Assembly: GCA_910585765.1 (NCBI GenBank)
Contig: CAJUES010000005.1
Coordinates: 44,153-108,152 of the forward strand
Reading direction: 5' to 3'
Source of the DNA: an uncultured Lachnospiraceae bacterium
GTDB taxonomy: Bacteria > Bacillota > Clostridia > Lachnospirales > Lachnospiraceae
DNA: 64,000 nt
A model generated the notes under the pieces. The model had not been told where the DNA came from, did no database searches, and saw only the letters and a list, made by a program, of their open reading frames with translations. Made by a program: the position numbers and the translations under genes. Positions within the stretch are counted from its first letter, which is position 1; each line of letters begins with the position of its first letter. Shown here piece by piece: positions 34,888 through 43,797 of this stretch.

Positions 34888-34944
34888 AGCATTTTTCAAA
34901 CACGTTCCGGCAAAAAGGTATGACAAATGGGAGGATATGGAAAG

Positions 34945-36045
34945 ATGAGCAAGATAATTTTAACAGGTGACAGACCTACGGGGAGACTCCACATCGGACA
35001 TTATGTGGGATCGCTCCGACAGCGGGTGGAGCTGCAGGATTCCGGTGAGTACGACAAGATCTATATCATGATCGCAGATGCGCAGGCGCTCACGGACAAC
35101 ATGGAGAACCCGGAGAAAGTGAGGCAGAACATCATCGAGGTTGCGCTGGATTACCTGTCGGCGGGGCTTGACCCGTCCAGATCCACGCTCTTCATACAGT
35201 CACAGATATCGGAGCTTGCGGAGCTTACATTCTACTATATGAACCTTGTCACAGTGTCCCGTCTGCAGAGAAATCCGACAGTGAAGAGCGAGATCCAGCT
35301 CAGGAATTTCGAGACGAGCATTCCGGTCGGTTTCTATACATATCCGATCAGCCAGGCTGCGGATATCACGTTCTGCAAGGCAAATGTCGTTCCGGTGGGG
35401 GAGGACCAGCTCCCCATGATCGAGCAGACGAAGGAGATCGTACACAAGTTCAACGCGGTGTACGCCCCGGATGCGCCGGTGCTCGTGGAGCCAAAGGCAC
35501 TGATACCGGAAGCGGAGGCGTGCAAGAGACTGCCGGGGACGGACGGCAAGGCGAAGATGAGCAAGTCGCTCGGCAACTGCATCTACCTTGCGGACAGCGC
35601 CGACGAGGTGCGCGCCAAGATCATGAGCATGTACACGGATCCGCTGCACCTGCAGGTCAGCGATCCCGGTCATCTGGAGGGAAATACGGTGTTCACTTAT
35701 CTGGACGCATTTGCGCGCGACGAGCATTTTGAGCGCTACTGTCCGGATTATGCAAACCTTGACGAGATGAAGGCGCACTACACAAGAGGCGGCCTTGGCG
35801 ACGTGAAGGTCAAGAAGCTGCTGAACAATATCGTGCAGGAGGAGCTGGAGCCGATCCGGAAGCGGCGTGCAGTGTATGAGAAGGACATACCGGAGATCTA
35901 CAATATCCTCAAGAAAGGCTCGGACGCAGCGCGGGAGGTGGCAGCACAGACACTCCGGGAGGTGAAACGTGCCATGAAGATCGACTATTTCGAGGACGCG
36001 GAGCTGATCAGGGCACAGAGTGAAAAGTACAAAGAGAACCGCTGA
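34945..36045 (+). CDS. trpS: Tryptophan--tRNA ligase
   Basis: TrpS charges tRNA(Trp) with tryptophan. The roughly 366-residue class I synthetase has the HIGH-type motif RLHIGHYVG near residues 12-20, LTDN near 50, GEDQLPM near 152 and the KMSKS loop (AKMSKSLGN) near 203. The length is a little over that of the short bacterial form. GGGAGGA (34929-34934) is 10 bases before ATG 34945, while an in-frame ATG at 34927 is possible but less well placed. No T-box leader is seen; a strong terminator follows. Confidence 0.96.
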   Translation: MSKIILTGDRPTGRLHIGHYVGSLRQRVELQDSGEYDKIYIMIADAQALTDNMENPEKVRQNIIEVALDYLSAGLDPSRSTLFIQSQISELAELTFYYMNLVTVSRLQRNPTVKSEIQLRNFETSIPVGFYTYPISQAADITFCKANVVPVGEDQLPMIEQTKEIVHKFNAVYAPDAPVLVEPKALIPEAEACKRLPGTDGKAKMSKSLGNCIYLADSADEVRAKIMSMYTDPLHLQVSDPGHLEGNTVFTYLDAFARDEHFERYCPDYANLDEMKAHYTRGGLGDVKVKKLLNNIVQEELEPIRKRRAVYEKDIPEIYNILKKGSDAAREVAAQTLREVKRAMKIDYFEDAELIRAQSEKYKENR

Positions 36046-36067
36046 GGGCGTTGGACAGCGTGCGGAG

Positions 36068-36095
36068 GGACATCTCACTGGAGGTGTCCTTTTTT
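36068..36095 (+). terminator. Intrinsic terminator after trpS
   Basis: GGACATCTC (36068-36076) pairs with GAGGTGTCC (36081-36089) with one wobble and a four-base loop, followed by six T (36090-36095). It closes the operon that runs from glmS or earlier. Confidence 0.9.
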
Positions 36096-36247
36096 ATGCG
36101 CACTTTTGTCTGTGATCGCTATACATATTTTGGGACAGATCATGAAAAAATAAAGGAATAAGTGGTATTATATCATCACAAAAATAAAATAACAACTGTC
36201 ACAGAATGCGTAAAGGCTGTTGACGGGGATAAACAGGAGGCGATCAG

Positions 36248-37348
<1,101 letters not shown>

Positions 37349-37413
37349 AAATTTCTGTCGAAAGAAACAAATTAGATAAAAATTCAGAATTTTCTGAAAA
37401 TAGACTTAATTTT

Positions 37414-37475
37414 TTGACAAATGGTTCGATATAATATATGAAGAGAGTTGACATAGGTTCGTGTCATAATGAAAT
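37414..37475 (+). promoter_or_regulatory. Pair of promoter-like direct repeats before the hypothetical gene
   Basis: TTGACA occurs at 37414-37419 and 37448-37453, each followed two or three bases later by GGTTCG and then an ATAAT stretch. Usable -10 elements are TATGAA (37437-37442, spacer 17) and TGAAAT (37470-37475, spacer 16). The repeated TTGACA/GGTTCG layout, 34 bases apart, suggests two promoters or two copies of one regulator site. Confidence 0.45.
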
Positions 37476-37564
37476 ACCATAAATCATAGATCGAATGATT
37501 ATCTTAGCGTGATCGTGTGGGGAAGGGGAGCCGCACACATCATATATAAGGGAAAGGAGCATAT

Positions 37565-38131
37565 ATGGAGGTAAGAAGTGCGAACATTGCCCTGACAAAC
37601 AGGGCAGCGGCGGCGATCGATAACTCTGGTTCGAACGGGAAGGAACAGCATCCGGCGATGAAAGTGAACAGCGCCGTCCCGGAGGAGAGTCAGGATCTGG
37701 ATGAGCAGTCGGTTATGATTTCCATATCGGCAGCCGGTCTCAGGAGAAGTCTGTTGTTGGAAAAACAGGCGGAGAAGGACGAGAACAGGGACGACGACGA
37801 GGAGGTCTTCTCCGGGGAGGCGGAGATAGAGGACATGGTGAAAAAGATGGAAGGTCTTTCCAGCCAGGTCATCAACGGGCACTTTTCCGTCTCGGACAGA
37901 CTGAATTTCAACGTAGAGATCGAGAAGCTTACCAACGAGCTGAACAGATTGAGCGGCGATATCGCGTCGACAACGAAGAACGACTGCGTGCAGCTGGCAC
38001 AGCGCATCTCGGATCTGACGCGCATCATCAGCGATGCGGCTGTTTACCGTAACAGTGCGCGCACTGTGTTTATGGTCAACTCAAAGCAGCCGGCAAATTC
38101 CATGAATGCAAGGCTCGATATCATTTTATAA
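37565..38131 (+). CDS. Hypothetical protein with coiled-coil C-terminus
   Basis: The 188-residue protein is not recognised. It has no signal peptide or membrane helix. Residues 1-60 are polar and probably disordered, 60-90 are strongly acidic (EKDENRDDDEEVF), and 90-165 look helical with coiled-coil spacing (VEIEKLTNELNRLSGD). A strong ribosome site (AAAGGAG) lies seven bases before ATG 37565. It has a long leader with two promoter-like repeats and two terminators behind it, so it is a well-insulated single-gene unit. Codon use is like that of its neighbours, which supports a real gene. Confidence 0.75.
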   Translation: MEVRSANIALTNRAAAAIDNSGSNGKEQHPAMKVNSAVPEESQDLDEQSVMISISAAGLRRSLLLEKQAEKDENRDDDEEVFSGEAEIEDMVKKMEGLSSQVINGHFSVSDRLNFNVEIEKLTNELNRLSGDIASTTKNDCVQLAQRISDLTRIISDAAVYRNSARTVFMVNSKQPANSMNARLDIIL

Positions 38132-38149
38132 AAATTTGCAGATTATCAA

Positions 38150-38175
38150 ATCGTCACCGTCTGGTGACGATTTTT
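38150..38175 (+). terminator. Intrinsic terminator, first of a tandem pair
   Basis: ATCGTCACC (38150-38158) and GGTGACGAT (38163-38171) form a perfect nine-base stem with loop GTCT, then a run of T to 38175. It follows the hypothetical gene by 18 bases. Confidence 0.88.
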
Positions 38176-38200
38176 CGTCGCCGTCTGGTGACGATTTTTT
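38176..38200 (+). terminator. Intrinsic terminator, second of a tandem pair
   Basis: CGTCGCC (38176-38182) pairs with GGTGACG (38187-38193) with one wobble and the same GTCT loop, then six T (38195-38200). It is nearly identical to the preceding hairpin, so the pair looks like a local duplication of about 24 bases. Confidence 0.85.
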
Positions 38201-38201
38201 C

Positions 38202-38230
38202 TTGACATTTTGGATATCCTGGCACAAGAT
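38202..38230 (+). promoter_or_regulatory. Possible promoter before the small 82-residue protein
   Basis: A perfect TTGACA (38202-38207) directly after the terminator, a 17-base spacer and CAAGAT (38225-38230), which is a weak -10. The next gene begins 23 bases later. Confidence 0.45.
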
Positions 38231-38252
38231 GGTATAGGAGGAAGTGATAAGC

Positions 38253-38501
38253 ATGCGCAGGATGGATTTCAAGATGGAGCGCCCCGGACAGGTGCGGGAA
38301 GGCGATCAGGTCACTGTCACCGAGGGCGTTCTGCCGAGCAACTATTATTATACCATCAACCCGGCGGTGGCAATGTCGGGGAACATTCCGTTCCGGGACA
38401 GGCTCAAGTCAAAGAGCGGCACGGTGGTTTCCGTCGAGGAGAACACAAGAGGATACTATGTCACCGTGGAGTTTGACGAGGAGGAAGTGCAGCGGTTATA
38501 G
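38253..38501 (+). CDS. Small hypothetical protein (82 residues)
   Basis: The protein is short, soluble and mixed alpha/beta in pattern, with RPGQVREGDQVTV, a run of tyrosines (NYYYTI) and a C-terminal SGTVVSVEENTRGYYVTVEF followed by acidic residues. The alternating hydrophobic strand pattern suggests a small beta-barrel, but no family is recognised. AGGAGGA (38236-38242) is 10 bases before ATG 38253; GTG 38244 is too close to it. A competing frame at 38210 lacks a good start and gives a less protein-like sequence. Confidence 0.65.
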   Translation: MRRMDFKMERPGQVREGDQVTVTEGVLPSNYYYTINPAVAMSGNIPFRDRLKSKSGTVVSVEENTRGYYVTVEFDEEEVQRL

Positions 38502-38546
38502 AAGTTTCAGTCTATAATAATCATTTACAATAAGGAGGAGATCAAC

Positions 38547-38924
38547 ATGAAAAAAATCAGTACAGACAAGGCGCCGGCGGCGATCGGACCTTACTCACAG
38601 GCTATTGCTGCGGGAGGATTCCTGTTTGCATCCGGTCAGATCCCGATCAACCCGGCTACAGGCAGCGTGGAAGCCGAGGGCATCGCGGCACAGGCGGAGC
38701 AGTCCATGATCAATGTGGGCGAGATATTGAAGGCGGCGGGCGCGACCTACGACAACGTGGTCAAGACGACTTGTTTTCTGGCGGACATAGCGGATTTTGC
38801 GGCATTCAATGAGGTGTACGCAAAGTATTTCACCCGGAATCCAGCCAGGAGCTGCGTGGCAGTGAAGGATCTGCCAAAGGGCGTGCTCTGTGAGGTTGAA
38901 GTCATCGCCTGCCTGGAACAATAG
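38547..38924 (+). CDS. RidA-family (YjgF/UK114) deaminase
   Basis: RidA enzymes hydrolyse reactive enamine/imine intermediates that leak from PLP enzymes such as threonine dehydratase. The 125-residue protein shows the full family pattern: APAAIGPYSQAI near residue 8, FLFASGQIPINP near 25, VKTTCFLADI near 73 and the catalytic Arg in NPARSCVAV near 100. AAGGAGGAG precedes ATG 38547. Confidence 0.95.
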   Translation: MKKISTDKAPAAIGPYSQAIAAGGFLFASGQIPINPATGSVEAEGIAAQAEQSMINVGEILKAAGATYDNVVKTTCFLADIADFAAFNEVYAKYFTRNPARSCVAVKDLPKGVLCEVEVIACLEQ

Positions 38925-38968
38925 GACAGTCGGCAAACGGAAATGACGGGGAGTTGAGAGCCTTGAGA

Positions 38969-39463
38969 ATGAAAAATATAGTATTGATCGGCATGCCCGG
39001 CGCTGGCAAGAGCACGATCGGGGTCGTCCTTGCGAAAAACAGGGGCATATCTTTTGTGGATTCGGATCTGGTGATACAGGAGCAGGAGGGCAAGAGGCTC
39101 CACGAGCTGATCGAGGAGCACGGGATGGACGGTTTTCTGGAGATCGAGGGGCGTGTGATCGCATCCCTCAATCCAAAGACTGCGGTGATCGCGACAGGCG
39201 GGAGCGCCGTCTACAGCGCGCACGCCATGGAGCATCTGCGCAGTATCGCGATGATCTGTTATCTGAAGCTGTCCTACGAGAGTATCGAGGAGCGGCTCGG
39301 GGATCTTGAGGAGCGGGGGGTCGTGCTCCGGGAAGGCAAAAACCTGCGCGATCTGTACGAGGAGCGGGTTCCCCTGTATGAGCAGTATGCGAATATCACC
39401 GTGGAGTGCGAGAACAAAAATATCCGTGAGATTGTCATGGAACTGGCAAAGCGACTTAAATAA
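38969..39463 (+). CDS. aroK: Shikimate kinase
   Basis: The 164-residue protein phosphorylates shikimate in chorismate synthesis. It has the P-loop GMPGAGKST near residue 8, the substrate-binding DSD near 31, the IEGRVI region near 62 (E and R of the family) and ATGGSAV near 76, and the lid FxxR-type RVPLYEQYA near 136. The frame is open upstream to TTG 38954; ATG 38969 gives a family-like start, and TTG 38963 is also possible because GGGGAG (38948-38953) suits it better. It lies alone, not in an aro operon. Confidence 0.9.
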   Translation: MKNIVLIGMPGAGKSTIGVVLAKNRGISFVDSDLVIQEQEGKRLHELIEEHGMDGFLEIEGRVIASLNPKTAVIATGGSAVYSAHAMEHLRSIAMICYLKLSYESIEERLGDLEERGVVLREGKNLRDLYEERVPLYEQYANITVECENKNIREIVMELAKRLK

Positions 39464-39481
39464 AGGAATGCACAAATCGGA

Positions 39482-39511
39482 TTCATAAAAAACAAAAAAA
39501 ACCACATACTA
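39482..39511 (+). promoter_or_regulatory. Sigma-G-like promoter before spoVAE
   Basis: TTCATA (39482-39487), a 17-base spacer and CATACTA (39505-39511), the last an exact match to the Bacillus sigma-G -10 consensus. It lies about 40 bases before the spoVAE start, which fits expression in the forespore. Confidence 0.6.
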
Positions 39512-39549
39512 TACTAAACTGGAAATAGAAAGGAAAGGTATGTGGTTTT
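39498..39549. repeat. 12-base inverted repeat spanning the spoVAE promoter and start
   Basis: AAAACCACATAC (39498-39509) and GTATGTGGTTTT (39538-39549) are exact inverted copies with 28 bases between. The left arm overlaps the sigma-G -10 and the right arm touches the start codon. Confidence 0.85.
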
Positions 39550-39550
39550 C

Positions 39551-39913
39551 ATGATGGATTATATCAATGCATTCTGGGTGGGGGGCGTGATCTGTGCCCT
39601 GGCACAGATACTTCTGGACAGGACGAAGATGCTGCCGGGTCGCGTGATGGTGCTTTTGGTCTGCACCGGCGCGGTCATCAGCTTTTTTGGGTGGTACGAG
39701 CCGTTTGCGGAGTATGCGGGTGCCGGTGCAAACGTGCCGCTCCTTGGCTATGGGAATATTCTCATGAAGGGCGTGAAGGAAGCCGTCGACAGGGAGGGGT
39801 TCATCGGTCTGTTCAAGGGCGGGTTCACAAACGGTGCAGTCGGCTGCAGCGCAGCGCTGATCTTTGGCTACCTGGCAAGCCTTGTGTTCCGCTCCAAGGT
39901 GACGAAGGCGTAG
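39551..39913 (+). CDS. spoVAE: Stage V sporulation protein AE
   Basis: SpoVAE is a small membrane subunit of the SpoVA channel for dipicolinic acid. The 120-residue protein has four hydrophobic segments and the family signatures YINAFWVGGVICALAQ at the start, AEYAGAGANVPLLGYG near 54 and GGFTNGAVGCSAALIFGY near 93. The first Met is ATG 39551 or ATG 39554; an in-frame GTG at 39542 is closer to the AAAGG site. It is separated from spoVAD by five other genes, an unusual arrangement, and has its own sigma-G-like promoter. Confidence 0.92.
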   Translation: MMDYINAFWVGGVICALAQILLDRTKMLPGRVMVLLVCTGAVISFFGWYEPFAEYAGAGANVPLLGYGNILMKGVKEAVDREGFIGLFKGGFTNGAVGCSAALIFGYLASLVFRSKVTKA

Positions 39914-39918
39914 AGTGT

Positions 39919-40428
39919 CTAGACTTCCTCGAAATCGATCCCGAAGCCGGATAAGAGCCCGCGCACGCAGGTGTCCCAGAGTCCTTCCACGCTCTTGTCC
40001 ATGATAAAAGTCGTAAATCCGCACCCTGTCACGCATGTGACTCTGCCGTTGTCATAGCGGATATTGAGCGCGAGGGAACGGATGAGATTGGCTGCAACTC
40101 CGCATTCTGGATTTGCAGCTATTTTTTCGACCAGCTGCGGCGCCGCGTGGAGGACGACCTTGAAAGAAACGGGTGTTTTCTTTCCCCTGATCAGCTGGAA
40201 ACAGACGGGACGGATCTCCTTCCAGCGTGAGAAGGCAGCCGGCTGGCTGCTGATACCAAGCGCCTCAAGCTCCTCGCTGCTGTAGAATTCCTTGACGAGA
40301 TGTCCGTCAATGTGAAACGTGTTGAAAGTCGTGACGACAACCTCCTCGACCAGAAACGAATCAAACTGCTCCGATGCGAGCAGGGAATTCATCATATTCT
40401 TGGTTCCTTTAATCTCCAGTGCGATCAT
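39919..40428 (-). CDS. DUF5721 family protein
   Basis: The 169-residue protein begins MIALEIKGTKNMMNSLL and has TTFNTFHIDGHLVKEFY and RPVCFQLIRGKKTP, as in a Lachnospiraceae family of unknown function. No membrane segment or signal peptide is seen. AAGGAG lies just before the start at 40428; the open frame continues upstream without a site. Its end is five bases from the spoVAE stop in a tail-to-tail arrangement, with no hairpin between. Confidence 0.85.
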   Translation of the reverse strand: MIALEIKGTKNMMNSLLASEQFDSFLVEEVVVTTFNTFHIDGHLVKEFYSSEELEALGISSQPAAFSRWKEIRPVCFQLIRGKKTPVSFKVVLHAAPQLVEKIAANPECGVAANLIRSLALNIRYDNGRVTCVTGCGFTTFIMDKSVEGLWDTCVRGLLSGFGIDFEEV

Positions 40429-40465
40429 GTGATTCTCCTTTTTGGACAGTTCCTTGATAAGGGAC

Positions 40466-40494
40466 ATTATAATGGTATTTTCCGGAAACTTCAA
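40466..40494 (-). promoter_or_regulatory. Sigma-A-type promoter for the DUF5721 gene
   Basis: On the minus strand TTGAAG (40489-40494), a 17-base spacer and a perfect TATAAT (40466-40471) lie 38 bases before the start codon. A small imperfect hairpin (GTCCCTT/AAGGAAC) lies in the short leader. Confidence 0.75.
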
Positions 40495-40511
40495 GTATTT
40501 GCAAAAAGTTC

Positions 40512-40540
40512 TTTTCAAACGATGCGATATGTGATAAGAT
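40512..40540 (+). promoter_or_regulatory. Possible promoter for the DegV gene
   Basis: TTTTCA (40512-40517), a 17-base spacer and TAAGAT (40535-40540) lie 60 bases before ATG 40600 and diverge from the DUF5721 promoter. Confidence 0.45.
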
Positions 40541-40599
40541 GATACATAGTTATCAAAACTATATTAAATAGTGCGGAGAGAAATGAGAGGTAGAGACTG

Positions 40600-41439
40600 A
40601 TGAGATACAAAATAGTTGTTGACAGCTGCTGCGAGCTTCCGGAGAGCTTCAAGACGGATATGCGGTTTGAGATCGTACCGCTTACCCTGATCGTGGGTGA
40701 TCTGTATGAGAAAGAGGACGATAGGGACTTTGACCAGAGGGAATTTCTCAATGCAGTGGCGGCATGTCCGGAGTGTCCGAAATCAGCCTGCCCGTCCCCG
40801 GAGAGATATCTGAAAGCATACGAGACGGAGGCAGAGCGCGTGTATGTGGTAACACTATCGTCAAAGCTCAGCGGAAGCTATAACAGCGCTGTGCTCGGGA
40901 AGAACCTGTACCATGAAAAATACGGTGCGAAAGACATCTGTGTGATTGACTCCAAGTCGGCGTCCTGCGGAGAGACACAGATTGTCTACAAGATCATGGA
41001 GCTTGAGGAACAGGGAAAGTCCTTTGAGGAGGTGACGGGGCAGGTCGAGCAGTTTGTCAGCGGGATGAACACGTACTTTGTCCTTGAGAATCTCGACACA
41101 CTGCGAAAGAACGGCAGGCTTTCCGGTGTCAAGGCGCTCGTGGCGTCCACGCTCAACATCAAGCCTGTGATGGGCGCTGACGACGGCAGTATCATCCAGC
41201 TCGGTCAGGGGATCGGCATGAAGAAGGCGCTGACAAGGCTGGCGGACACTGCGGTCGAGGAGGCGGTGGATTCCGCATCCAGGCGGCTGATGATCACGCA
41301 CTGCAGCAATCCCAGGGCGGCTGAGTGTGTGCGCAGGCACATTGAGGAAAAGCTCCATTTCAAGGAGACACTGATCCTCGACACTGCAGGTGTGAGCAGT
41401 ATGTACGCCAACGAAGGCGGCGTGATCGTGACGATATAG
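40600..41439 (+). CDS. DegV-family fatty-acid-binding protein
   Basis: DegV/FakB proteins carry a fatty acid to the FakA kinase. The 279-residue protein has the family motifs VVDSCCELP near residue 5, LSSKLSGSYNSA near 87 (the fatty-acid carboxylate-binding segment), VIDSKSASCGE near 113, and LRKNGRLSG with NIKPVM near 167-187. FakB-type length is usual. No fakA gene is in the window. Confidence 0.93.
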   Translation: MRYKIVVDSCCELPESFKTDMRFEIVPLTLIVGDLYEKEDDRDFDQREFLNAVAACPECPKSACPSPERYLKAYETEAERVYVVTLSSKLSGSYNSAVLGKNLYHEKYGAKDICVIDSKSASCGETQIVYKIMELEEQGKSFEEVTGQVEQFVSGMNTYFVLENLDTLRKNGRLSGVKALVASTLNIKPVMGADDGSIIQLGQGIGMKKALTRLADTAVEEAVDSASRRLMITHCSNPRAAECVRRHIEEKLHFKETLILDTAGVSSMYANEGGVIVTI

Positions 41440-41454
41440 GGGCAATTGCCGCAA

Positions 41455-41487
41455 AAATGGATGAACTCTAGTCGAGTTCATCCATTT
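41455..41487 (-). terminator. Intrinsic terminator between convergent genes
   Basis: AAATGGATGAACTC (41455-41468) and GAGTTCATCCATTT (41474-41487) form a perfect 14-base stem with a five-base loop. On the minus strand it is followed by T5, so it ends the LytTR transcript, and one arm is the last codons of that gene. It may also stop readthrough from degV. Confidence 0.8.
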
Positions 41488-42181
41488 CCTGTTTCAGCCA
41501 CTTGTATTCCCGGTAGCGCAGGAACGGGATCTTAAGTTCCCTGGAATCCTGCATGACGAGCGTGATGGGCATGACGGCGGACACGTATTTGAAGTTGGCG
41601 ATACTGCTCCTGTTCACGCGCGCAAACTCCTCGTACGGCTCGAAGAGCTGGCGGAGCTCGTCGATCCGCTCATCGACAGCGACCGACGTCCCGTCTGTCA
41701 GATGCAGCCGGCAGGCATCATTTTCCTCGACGGCATACATGATCATGTACTTGGGGATATGGGTGAGCACCGAGTCCTTATGTACGGACACAGTGACAAC
41801 ATGTCCGGTGACGTTTGCATCGCCCAGCGCCAGAAATCCGGGGAGCGGATCCGGGATATAGGGCTTCTGGGCGTGCACAACGTAGTCCGGGAGATTGGGG
41901 ATCTGCGTGTAGTCGATCTTGTCAGAGTACAGCACCAGCGGGGCATGATAACCCATCGCATTCAGATGTTCGATAATAAACTCCACAATGCCCGGCTCAG
42001 TGCTCATGTCCATGAAGATCAGGTTGTACTTCAATGGGTTGGCGAGAAAGTGCATCTTTTCGCCGTAGGAGTCCACGTACAGAATATTGGGGGTGCCGGC
42101 GCGCTTGTCGGATTCCCTGGAGAGCAGCCGCTCCAGATGTTTGCGGTCCGCCACATTGTCGTCACAAATTGCTATATGCAT
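41468..42181 (-). CDS. LytTR-family response regulator
   Basis: The 237-residue protein has a receiver domain with the acidic pair in ICDDN near residue 6, a phosphorylatable Asp in IFMDM near 56 and a Lys in QKPY near 106. A LytTR DNA-binding domain lies near 130-230 (ILV-type repeats, then FARVNRSSIANFKYV). The segment after the phospho-Asp (STEPGIVEF) is unlike the usual PGMDG and may change signalling. No histidine kinase is next to it. The start at 42181 follows AAGAGGTG; the open frame goes 12 codons further upstream. Confidence 0.88.
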   Translation of the reverse strand: MHIAICDDNVADRKHLERLLSRESDKRAGTPNILYVDSYGEKMHFLANPLKYNLIFMDMSTEPGIVEFIIEHLNAMGYHAPLVLYSDKIDYTQIPNLPDYVVHAQKPYIPDPLPGFLALGDANVTGHVVTVSVHKDSVLTHIPKYMIMYAVEENDACRLHLTDGTSVAVDERIDELRQLFEPYEEFARVNRSSIANFKYVSAVMPITLVMQDSRELKIPFLRYREYKWLKQEMDELD

Positions 42182-42459
42182 AGTCTGTATACACCTCTTT
42201 TTATCAGATTTTGTCAACCGCGTTCCTGCCGTTTTCCGAAAGTATTTGCAATACTCACAAAAAGAGTCACAAAGAAGCGGATCGACTTGTTATTATTACT
42301 ATAATAGCACAACCGTTATGGCAGAAACAAGTGTTGTTTTGTAATAAAACAAAGAGCGCGAAAGTGCATATTGTAGGGAGAAGGAATTTTATATATAATG
42401 AAGACAGGGCAGATGATACAACAGACAAAAACAGAGAACGTGAAAGGATCGATCGCAAG

Positions 42460-43623
42460 ATGATGAAAAAGATGATGACAACAATAACCACATTTCTGAA
42501 AAAGGAAACAGTGCTGTGCGTCGCTCTGGTGCTGGCGGCAGTGTCGACATTTCTGGTGCCGCCGGACAAAGCGTATCTCGGATATATCGATTTTCGGACA
42601 CTGGCAATACTGTTTTGCCTGATGAGCGTCATGGCGGGACTGCAGCGGATCGGCGTGTTCAAGGCGATCGCCAGGAAGCTCCTCGGATATGTGAAGAGCG
42701 GGCGGGGGCTTGTTCTGACGCTGGTCCTGCTCTGCTTTTTTTCCAGCATGCTGATCACAAATGATGTCGCGCTGATCACGTTCGTGCCGTTTACATTTAC
42801 AGTGCTCGACCTGTTGGGCGGGGAGCAGAAAAAGCGGCTGCTCCTGCCGGTGGTGGTGATGCAGACGATCGCGGCGAACCTGGGAAGCATGCTCACGCCG
42901 ATCGGCAATCCGCAGAACTTGTACCTCTACGGGAAGGCAGGTCTTTCCGCCGGCGCGTTTCTGGGACTGATGCTTCCCTATACGGCGCTGTCTCTGGCGC
43001 TCCTGGCAGTGTGGGGGCTGATCCAGGGCGGTGCGTCGCAGGATTTTCAGCTTGAAAATGCCTTTGAACAGGACGCATCGGATGCGGGGCAGGCAGCAGG
43101 GACAGCGAAGTACAAGATCGCGATGTACCTGATATTGTTTCTTGTGAGTCTGCTGGCGGTCGGGCGCATACTGCCGTGGCAGGCGGTATTTGTGGGGGTG
43201 TTCCTTGTGGTATTCGCGGCAGACAGGCAGGTGCTTGCGATGGTTGATTATTCCCTGCTCCTCACGTTCGCGGGATTTTTTGTCTTCATCGGGAATGTGG
43301 GCAGACTGCCTGTTTTCTGCGGATTCATGCAGGACATGATCGCCGGCAGGGAGGTCTATACGTCCATCGCTGCCAGCCAGATCATCAGCAACGTGCCGGC
43401 GGCGCTGCTCCTGTCGGGGTTCACGGACGACTACGCAGGGCTGGTCGTCGGCACGAACCTGGGCGGACTCGGGACGCTGATCGCGTCCATGGCGAGCCTG
43501 ATCTCGTATAAATATGTGGCTAAGGAGGCAGGCAGCCGCAAGGGGGCGTATATCCTGCTCTTTACAGTGGCAAATATCTGTTTCCTGGCGGCGCTGATCC
43601 TGCTGTATGTGTGGCTGGCATAA
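42460..43623 (+). CDS. ArsB/NhaD-type anion or cation permease (SLC13-like)
   Basis: The 387-residue protein has about ten membrane segments and the superfamily motifs FSSMLITNDVALITFVPF near 98 and SMLTPIGNPQN near 145, with a second copy NVPAALLLSGF near 313. These are seen in ArsB/NhaD/CitM-type transporters, so the ion cannot be fixed. The frame is open upstream to 42211, but the 83 added residues do not look like a membrane protein, and AAAGGAT (42443-42449) is 10 bases before ATG 42460. It faces away from the LytTR gene, which might control it. Confidence 0.85.
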   Translation: MMKKMMTTITTFLKKETVLCVALVLAAVSTFLVPPDKAYLGYIDFRTLAILFCLMSVMAGLQRIGVFKAIARKLLGYVKSGRGLVLTLVLLCFFSSMLITNDVALITFVPFTFTVLDLLGGEQKKRLLLPVVVMQTIAANLGSMLTPIGNPQNLYLYGKAGLSAGAFLGLMLPYTALSLALLAVWGLIQGGASQDFQLENAFEQDASDAGQAAGTAKYKIAMYLILFLVSLLAVGRILPWQAVFVGVFLVVFAADRQVLAMVDYSLLLTFAGFFVFIGNVGRLPVFCGFMQDMIAGREVYTSIAASQIISNVPAALLLSGFTDDYAGLVVGTNLGGLGTLIASMASLISYKYVAKEAGSRKGAYILLFTVANICFLAALILLYVWLA

Positions 43624-43797
43624 TACAAATGGTATCTCGGAATCTTTTTGCTCTTGCGGATGATTTTTCGTCAGATGTACACGAATTTGACCGGCGTACG
43701 TTCCTCGTGCGCCCCATGAATTGTGGTGCACAGCTTGAAAGATCTTCTGAACAAAGGGACACCGAGAGCCTGTTAAAAGGTGTGGGGAGGTTGTTTT

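Noticed and set aside
33109..34926. Minus-strand reading frame of about 600 codons opposite the TPR gene
   Set aside because: Composition is typical of an antisense shadow and the plus-strand gene has clear domains.
34887..34945. T-box or tryptophan leader before trpS
   Set aside because: Only 57 bases lie between the genes, with no T-box sequence or terminator.
42316..43731. Long minus-strand reading frame opposite the anion permease
   Set aside because: The sequence is rich in Gln, His and Arg, with no membrane segment or motif; the plus-strand permease is convincing.
43623..43797. Small reading frames in the gap after the permease
   Set aside because: They have no ribosome site or protein-like sequence, and the gap is under 200 bases.
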